Assembly: GCA_005888325.1 (NCBI GenBank)
Contig: VAWU01000024.1
Span: 87,721-151,720, forward strand
Direction of reading: 5' to 3'
From: Actinomycetota bacterium
GTDB taxonomy: Bacteria > Actinomycetota > Acidimicrobiia > Acidimicrobiales > AC-14
DNA length: 64,000 nucleotides
Made by a program: the position numbers and the translations under genes. The notes under the pieces were generated by a model. That model was not told the DNA's origin, did not search any database, and was given only the letters and a program-made list of their open reading frames with translations. The stretch's first letter is position 1, and every line of letters begins with the position of its first letter. Shown here one piece after another: positions 63,155 through 64,000 of this stretch.

Positions 63155-63564
63155 CACATGGCGGCGGGCACCCGGGTGCTGCGCACCACGCCCGCCGCGT
63201 GCCGGTGGGGTCCCCTGCCCCACCGGCGCGCGTTGTGTCTCGGCTGACATTTGGCGGCGGGCACCCGGGTGCTGCGCACCACGCCCGCCGCGTGCCGGTG
63301 GGGGCCCCTGCCCCACCGGCGCGCGTTGTGTCTCGGCTGACACATGGCGGCGGGCGCCCGGGTGCTGCGCACCACGCCCGCCGCGTGCCGGTGGGGGCCC
63401 CTGCCCCACCGGCGCGCGTTGCGTCTCGGCTGACATTTGGCGGCGGGCGCCCGGGTGCTGCGCACCACGCCCGCCGCGTGCCGGTGGGGGCCCCTGCCCC
63501 ACCGGCGCGCGTTGCGTCTCGGCTGACATTTGGCGGCGGGCACCCGGGTGCTGCGCACCACGCC
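63152..63564. repeat. Array of 93-base tandem repeats (4 full, 1 partial)
   Basis: Units start at 63152, 63245, 63338, 63431 and 63524 (partial, to about 63564). Each holds a 12-base palindrome GCACCCGGGTGC (one base changed in units 3 and 4) and an inverted repeat GCCGGTGGGG...CCCCACCGGC that can form a 10-bp hairpin. Variants at three positions distinguish the copies (for example TGACACATGG in units 1 and 3, TGACATTTGG in 2, 4 and 5). It lies between a membrane gene stop and a HIT gene start. The 93-base length is a multiple of three, so repeated peptides appear in shadow frames, but no coding evidence exists. Confidence 0.9.
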
Positions 63565-63569
63565 GAGCG

Positions 63570-64000
63570 ATGAGTGGCAGCTCTGTGCCCGGATGCGTGT
63601 TCTGTCAGATCGTCACGGGAGAGATCGCGGCGCACGCGGTGCTCGACGAGGAGCGGACGATGGCATTCCTCGACGCCCGGCCCGTCTTCCCCGGCCACTG
63701 CCTGCTGGTGCCGCGTGCCCACTACGAGACCCTGGCCGACCTGCCGGCCGACCTGGTCGAGCCGGTGTTCGCCTCCGCGCAACGCTTGGCCCGCGCGGTC
63801 GAGGCGGGCATGGGCGCCGACGGCACCTTCGTCGCGGTCAACAACCGGGTCAGCCAGAGCGTGCCCCACCTGCACGTGCACGTGGTGCCCCGACGGCGCA
63901 AGGATGGCCTGCGCGGCTTCTTCTGGCCGCGTCAGAAGTACGAGAGCGACGACGCGATGGCCGCGACTGCAGCTGCGATTCGCGCCGCCCTTCGCGACCC
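63570..64000 (+). CDS. HIT family protein (partial, runs off the window)
   Basis: The frame starts at ATG 63570 and is open to the window end, giving 143 residues. The HIT domain begins GCVFCQIVTGEIAAHAVLDE with a CxxC zinc-type pair, has FPGHCLLVPRAHYETL, and the catalytic HxHxH in SVPHLHVHVVPRR. Such proteins are nucleotide hydrolases or transferases. The start lies at the end of the repeat array, without a clear ribosome binding site. The C-terminus is missing. Confidence 0.9.
   Translation, partial: MSGSSVPGCVFCQIVTGEIAAHAVLDEERTMAFLDARPVFPGHCLLVPRAHYETLADLPADLVEPVFASAQRLARAVEAGMGADGTFVAVNNRVSQSVPHLHVHVVPRRRKDGLRGFFWPRQKYESDDAMAATAAAIRAALRD

Noticed and set aside
63152..63564. CRISPR-like array
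   Set aside because: Repeats are directly adjacent with no unique spacers and no cas genes nearby.
63133..63573. Open frames encoding 31-residue repeating peptides in the 93-base array
   Set aside because: They exist on both strands simply because the unit length is a multiple of three with no stops; no start signal or domain supports coding.

Overview
The window looks like chromosome from a high-GC, Gram-positive actinobacterium, most likely an Acidimicrobiia-type lineage. Pointers are the very high GC, many GTG/TTG starts, two putative F420/FMN split-barrel enzymes, a class F sortase, a PASTA-type Ser/Thr kinase, an SCP2 protein, a NdgR/LtbR-like IclR regulator next to leuCD, and the GatCAB route to Gln-tRNA. 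The taxon is an inference from gene content. I see no insertion sequence, prophage, CRISPR array or rRNA, and no gene-free stretch longer than about 300 bases.

Layout. 0-11.5 kb: signalling and small enzymes (PAS hybrid kinase, secreted lipase, hydrolase-adenylyl cyclase fusion, MOSC protein, DJ-1/PfpI protein, membrane hybrid kinase with a separate receiver). 11.5-15.1 kb: a translation island with tRNA-Gln(CUG), a GluRS fused to a YdcF-like membrane domain, and divergent proS. 15.1-22.3 kb: lipoprotein, split-barrel enzyme, GGDEF-EAL protein, a frameshifted P450, a DUF6687-like gene and an epoxide hydrolase broken by one amber codon. 22.3-30.2 kb: an envelope cluster with a small membrane protein, a protein with a ParB-like N-terminal motif, an LAQTG surface protein, a VWA protein, a class F sortase, a DUF4397 protein, and a signal peptidase I carrying about 560 residues of coiled coil. 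30.2-53.4 kb: the branched-chain amino acid locus (cimA, ilvE, leuB, leuC, leuD, leuA, ilvC, ilvN, ilvB, ilvD) interleaved with greA, an IclR regulator, ubiA-like, serA, an aminotransferase, serC and a D,D-carboxypeptidase. 53.4-57.7 kb: gatB, gatA, gatC, an esterase and a ferredoxin, apparently leading into ilvD. 57.7-64 kb: SCP2 protein, MFS exporter, SDR enzyme, PASTA kinase, a 93-bp tandem repeat array and a HIT protein cut by the window edge.

How the genes work together. The amino acid locus encodes the shared Ile/Val/Leu enzymes, the leucine branch and citramalate synthase, so isoleucine can be made from pyruvate and acetyl-CoA without threonine deaminase. Three operons in it (leuB-ilvE-cimA, leuA, ilvBNC) are each preceded by a short leader peptide rich in the matching branched-chain codons, a hairpin and an intrinsic terminator, which is the layout of ribosome-mediated attenuation. 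leuCD instead faces an IclR regulator across a 41-bp gap holding a perfect palindrome inside overlapping promoters. The GluRS, tRNA-Gln and GatCAB together suggest the indirect Glu-tRNA(Gln) amidation route. The most unusual items are the coiled-coil signal peptidase, the GluRS-YdcF fusion and the ParB-like motif on a non-ParB protein. Many operon heads carry a TANNNT hexamer, often TAGCCT, 6-8 bases before the start codon, suggesting frequent leaderless transcription.
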